Assembly: GCA_003223255.1 (NCBI GenBank)
Contig: QHYJ01000165.1
Coordinates: 23,926 to 87,925 of the forward strand
Direction: 5' to 3'
DNA: 64,000 bases
DNA from: Acidobacteriota bacterium
GTDB taxonomy: Bacteria; Acidobacteriota; Terriglobia; Acidiferrales; UBA7541
Below are positions 61,155 to 64,000 of the stretch, one piece after another. How positions within the stretch are numbered: the stretch's first letter is position 1; the number at the start of each line of letters is the position of its first letter. The position numbers and the translations under genes are program-made. Below the pieces are notes generated by a model. That model saw only the letters and a program-made list of their open reading frames with translations. It ran no database searches and was not told the DNA's origin.

Positions 61155-62057
61155 TCAGCGTGAAGCCAGAAACGTGCGCGGCAATTCCTTGGACTCCACT
61201 TCGACGCGGCAAACGTGCAGCACGTCCAAAGTGTTCTGCCTGGATCTGCCTTCGTAGTCGTCCTGATCCTGCGGCAGAAGATCAATCACGTGGCCGAATT
61301 CATGCAGAAGCGCGAGTACCTGGGCGCGGAAGGAGCCGCCGGCATATGGCCCAACCTGGATCGCACGGGCACCGCTAAACTCAACTGGTCCACCGTCCAG
61401 AACGCCTCGCAGAACGGTCGCCACCGGCAGAAAAAACGCGCCGTGTGGATTGATGGTGACGGTGGAGTTAGGTCCCGCGCCTTGCAGTACGCGGGCAACG
61501 TAGGGATTGCGGATCAGTTCCACGCCACCGGACTCAGGGAATTTCCGGATATAGACTTCCCCCTCGCGGTCGAGTGCGAAAGTGAGTGTTCGAAAACTAG
61601 CAGCGGGATCGGAATCCTTGGTGCGATACCAGGCGCTGCAGGCGTTTTCGGCTTGCAAGATTTCGAGAACTTTGTCGCGCGCGCGAAGGATCGTGTGTCC
61701 TTGCTTTCCCATGGTGTTGAGGTCGTCGCGCACGGAGTCCGGCGACGCAGAGCACGGGCTGGTCGCTTGCGTTGATAGATTGCAGGGGGCTACCGGTAGG
61801 GGAGCGGAAGTTCTGGACAACGAATGATCACAAGACGAAAGTGCCGTGTCGCTGGCGAAGGCCTCTCCACGGGCCACCGCCAGGGATCGAGCTGAATTCG
61901 TCGCGCATGCAGTAGAGGGCAAGGAAGGACGGGGAAGATGGAGAGGACGCGCCTCCAGATTCAGGAACTGCGCCGATTGCGAAAATGCGAGCGGGCTGCA
62001 GAAACTTGCCGACAAGAGTAGGACGACGGTCAGAACGCTCCTGCGAGCGGTAAACAT
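61155..62057 (-). CDS. Putative secreted protein with HExxH zincin-like motif
   Basis: Signal peptide; 'VLALLHEFGHVIDLLPQDQDDYEGRSRQNTLDVLHVC' with HEFGH at 61290-61304. Confidence 0.6.
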   Translation of the reverse strand: MFTARRSVLTVVLLLSASFCSPLAFSQSAQFLNLEARPLHLPRPSLPSTACATNSARSLAVARGEAFASDTALSSCDHSLSRTSAPLPVAPCNLSTQATSPCSASPDSVRDDLNTMGKQGHTILRARDKVLEILQAENACSAWYRTKDSDPAASFRTLTFALDREGEVYIRKFPESGGVELIRNPYVARVLQGAGPNSTVTINPHGAFFLPVATVLRGVLDGGPVEFSGARAIQVGPYAGGSFRAQVLALLHEFGHVIDLLPQDQDDYEGRSRQNTLDVLHVCRVEVESKELPRTFLASR

Positions 62058-62339
62058 CTAGGTCTCCCGCCCGGACGTGTAACGCACCACAGACCGCTCG
62101 GGAGGTCCTCCTGATGGCCGTCAACCGGAGGCTGCTCAAGGAGCGGTTGAACCTCGATCCGGGACTAAAGCGAAAGACGAAGCAAGCGGGGAAGAATCAC
62201 CTCAAACTTTTCTAGAAGAATTCTCAGGAGATACTTAAGCCGTAAGCAGTCAAAATCCAACAGAAACAGGCATTTTTTCGAGGGACGGGGGAACGGTAAC
62301 TTTGTTAAATTTAGAAACCCTTTTGAGGGCGGGGACGAC

Positions 62340-62367
62340 GTACGGGTGGGCTTGTACGGGTGGGCTT
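62340..62367. repeat. Perfect tandem 14-mer (GTACGGGTGGGCTT)x2
   Basis: 62340-62353 and 62354-62367 identical, immediately upstream of a -35-like box. Confidence 0.7.
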
Positions 62368-62370
62368 GTC

Positions 62371-62399
62371 TTGACAGAGCGTGACAGACAACCTAGGCT
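62371..62399 (+). promoter_or_regulatory. Sigma70-like promoter TTGACA-N17-TAGGCT
   Basis: Consensus -35, 17-nt spacer, weak -10; 44 nt upstream of ATG at 62443. Confidence 0.45.
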
Positions 62400-62442
62400 G
62401 CGAAACTCACGAAGAAAATGTGAGGTATGCGGGAGGGAGTTC

Positions 62443-64000
62443 ATGCGGCAAATACGAGAAAGAATCTCAAGCGTGGTCAAGAAAAGAGTTGTGGTTGCTT
62501 TCTTTTTTGCGGCTATAGCGTCGCAGCTCGCGCCAGAAAGTCAAGCGGACACGGAGAAATATGAAGTGACGGTGCAACGCAATATCCCTGCGAAGATGCG
62601 CGACGGTGTGACGCTGCGAGCCGATATTTACCGACCAAAAGCCGACGGAAAATTTCCCGTATTGCTCGTGCGCACGCCGTATGACAAGACGGGAATCCTA
62701 AACTTTGGGTTGCGAGCAGCGACCCGCGGGTACGTAGTGGTGGCGCAGGATGTGCGCGGGCGGTTCACGTCTGAAGGAGAATGGTATCCCTTCAAGAACG
62801 AATCGCTGGACGGCTACGACACGGTGGAGTGGGCGGCGGCGCTGCCGGATTCGAATGGAAAAGTCGGGATGTTTGGCGGCTCCTACGTGGGCGCGACCCA
62901 GTACCTCGCGGCGATTTCCAAACCGCCGCACCTGGCGGGGATTTGTCCCACGGTGACGGCGTCGAACTATCACGATGGGTGGACCTACCAGGGCGGCGCA
63001 TTTGAACAATGGTTCAATGAGTCGTGGTCCTCTGGACTGGCGCACGACACGATGCGGCGGCGCTCGGAGAACAATATAAAACCGCTGGAAGGCAGCAAGG
63101 TCTTGCCGCTGCTTTCCTACCCGGTGCTAGAACCGCCTTCTTCGACGGATATCGCGACGTATTTCACGGATTGGCTGGCGAATCCGAACTATGACAATTA
63201 CTGGAAACAAATTTCGATTGAAGACCACTACGCGGATATCCAGGTGCCGGTTTTTGGAATTGGCGCGTGGTATGACATTTTTCTCGGCGGAACGCTGCGG
63301 AACTACATTCGAATGAAAACGGAAGCGGGAACGGAGGCGGCGCGGCGCGGCCAAAGACTGGAGGTCACGGTCGGGGGGCACGCGGGCGGCGGGAGAAAAG
63401 TTGGCGCAGTGGACTTTGGAGAAAAACTGCAGCTGGATGACGAGGATGTGATGCTGCGTTGGTACGACTGGCTGCTAAAAGGCGAGGCCAATGGGGTCGA
63501 GAAAGAGAAGCCGGTAAGGATTTTCGTCATGGGGAAGAATGAGTGGCGCGACGAAGACGACTGGCCGCTGGCACGCGCGAAAAGCACGCGGTATTACCTG
63601 CATTCCGCGGGAGCCGCGAATGGTTTGGGCGGGAATGGTACGCTCAACACGATCGTGGCTGCGGAAGAGAAGGCCGACCAGTATATTTACGATCCAAGTG
63701 ACGCGGTGCCGACAATCGGGGGGCCTTTGTGCTGTCAGGCGCTGCCGACAGGAATCGGGCCGCAGGACCAGAGGCCGGCCGAGGAGCGCAAAGACGTTCT
63801 GGTGTACACAACGGCGGCGTTCGCGAAGGATACCGAGGTAAGCGGGCCGGTCTCGCTCGACTTATACGCGAGCAGCTCGGCGGTGGACACAGATTTTGCC
63901 GGAAAGCTTGTAGATGTTTGGCCAGACGGGTTTGCGCAGAACTTGACGGAAGGAATCCTGCGACTGCGCTACCGCAATTCGCAAGAGAAGCCGGAATTGG
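62443..64000 (+). CDS. CocE/NonD family hydrolase (X-Pro dipeptidyl-peptidase S15-like), partial at window end
   Basis: 'MRDGVTLRADIYRPKADGKFPVLLVRTPYDK', 'VAQDVRGRFTSEGEWYPF', nucleophile 'GMFGGSYVGATQ'; no stop before 64000, hence absent from ORF track. Confidence 0.93.
   Translation, partial: MRQIRERISSVVKKRVVVAFFFAAIASQLAPESQADTEKYEVTVQRNIPAKMRDGVTLRADIYRPKADGKFPVLLVRTPYDKTGILNFGLRAATRGYVVVAQDVRGRFTSEGEWYPFKNESLDGYDTVEWAAALPDSNGKVGMFGGSYVGATQYLAAISKPPHLAGICPTVTASNYHDGWTYQGGAFEQWFNESWSSGLAHDTMRRRSENNIKPLEGSKVLPLLSYPVLEPPSSTDIATYFTDWLANPNYDNYWKQISIEDHYADIQVPVFGIGAWYDIFLGGTLRNYIRMKTEAGTEAARRGQRLEVTVGGHAGGGRKVGAVDFGEKLQLDDEDVMLRWYDWLLKGEANGVEKEKPVRIFVMGKNEWRDEDDWPLARAKSTRYYLHSAGAANGLGGNGTLNTIVAAEEKADQYIYDPSDAVPTIGGPLCCQALPTGIGPQDQRPAEERKDVLVYTTAAFAKDTEVSGPVSLDLYASSSAVDTDFAGKLVDVWPDGFAQNLTEGILRLRYRNSQEKPEL

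Overview
A 64 kb chromosomal segment, high GC. Gene content (Oar-like TonB-dependent receptor, ADOP-type MacB/FtsX permease, several PilZ proteins, paired and tandem amidohydrolases, PadR) points to Acidobacteriota; this is inferred from family content only. Most of the window is ordinary housekeeping and accessory content: IspH, arginase-family protein, thiolase, acyl-CoA dehydrogenase, hybrid histidine kinase, Ser/Thr kinase, TonB receptor, RmuC and tRNA-Arg(CCT). I see no CRISPR array, no intact transposase and no complete prophage. The strongest unusual signals are: (1) a translationally coupled run of three amidohydrolase-fold genes (33981-38455) in which only the middle one keeps the metal ligands; (2) a serine beta-lactamase-fold secreted protein (21762-23147) with all three catalytic motifs changed; (3) an orphan, frameshifted phage-tail/contractile-injection tube protein (33496-33932); (4) a fossil zone downstream of tRNA-Arg (41.2-44.9 kb) holding fragments of a histidine kinase, malic enzyme and CydB, the last two joined head-to-head; (5) many broken genes (SDR, REC-HD-GYP, PQQ dehydrogenase, M28 peptidase, AsmA, LolA-like proteins) interspersed with long intact ORFs; (6) several unexplained intergenic repeats and palindromes. 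All functional calls come from reading translated sequence by eye; no database search was run.
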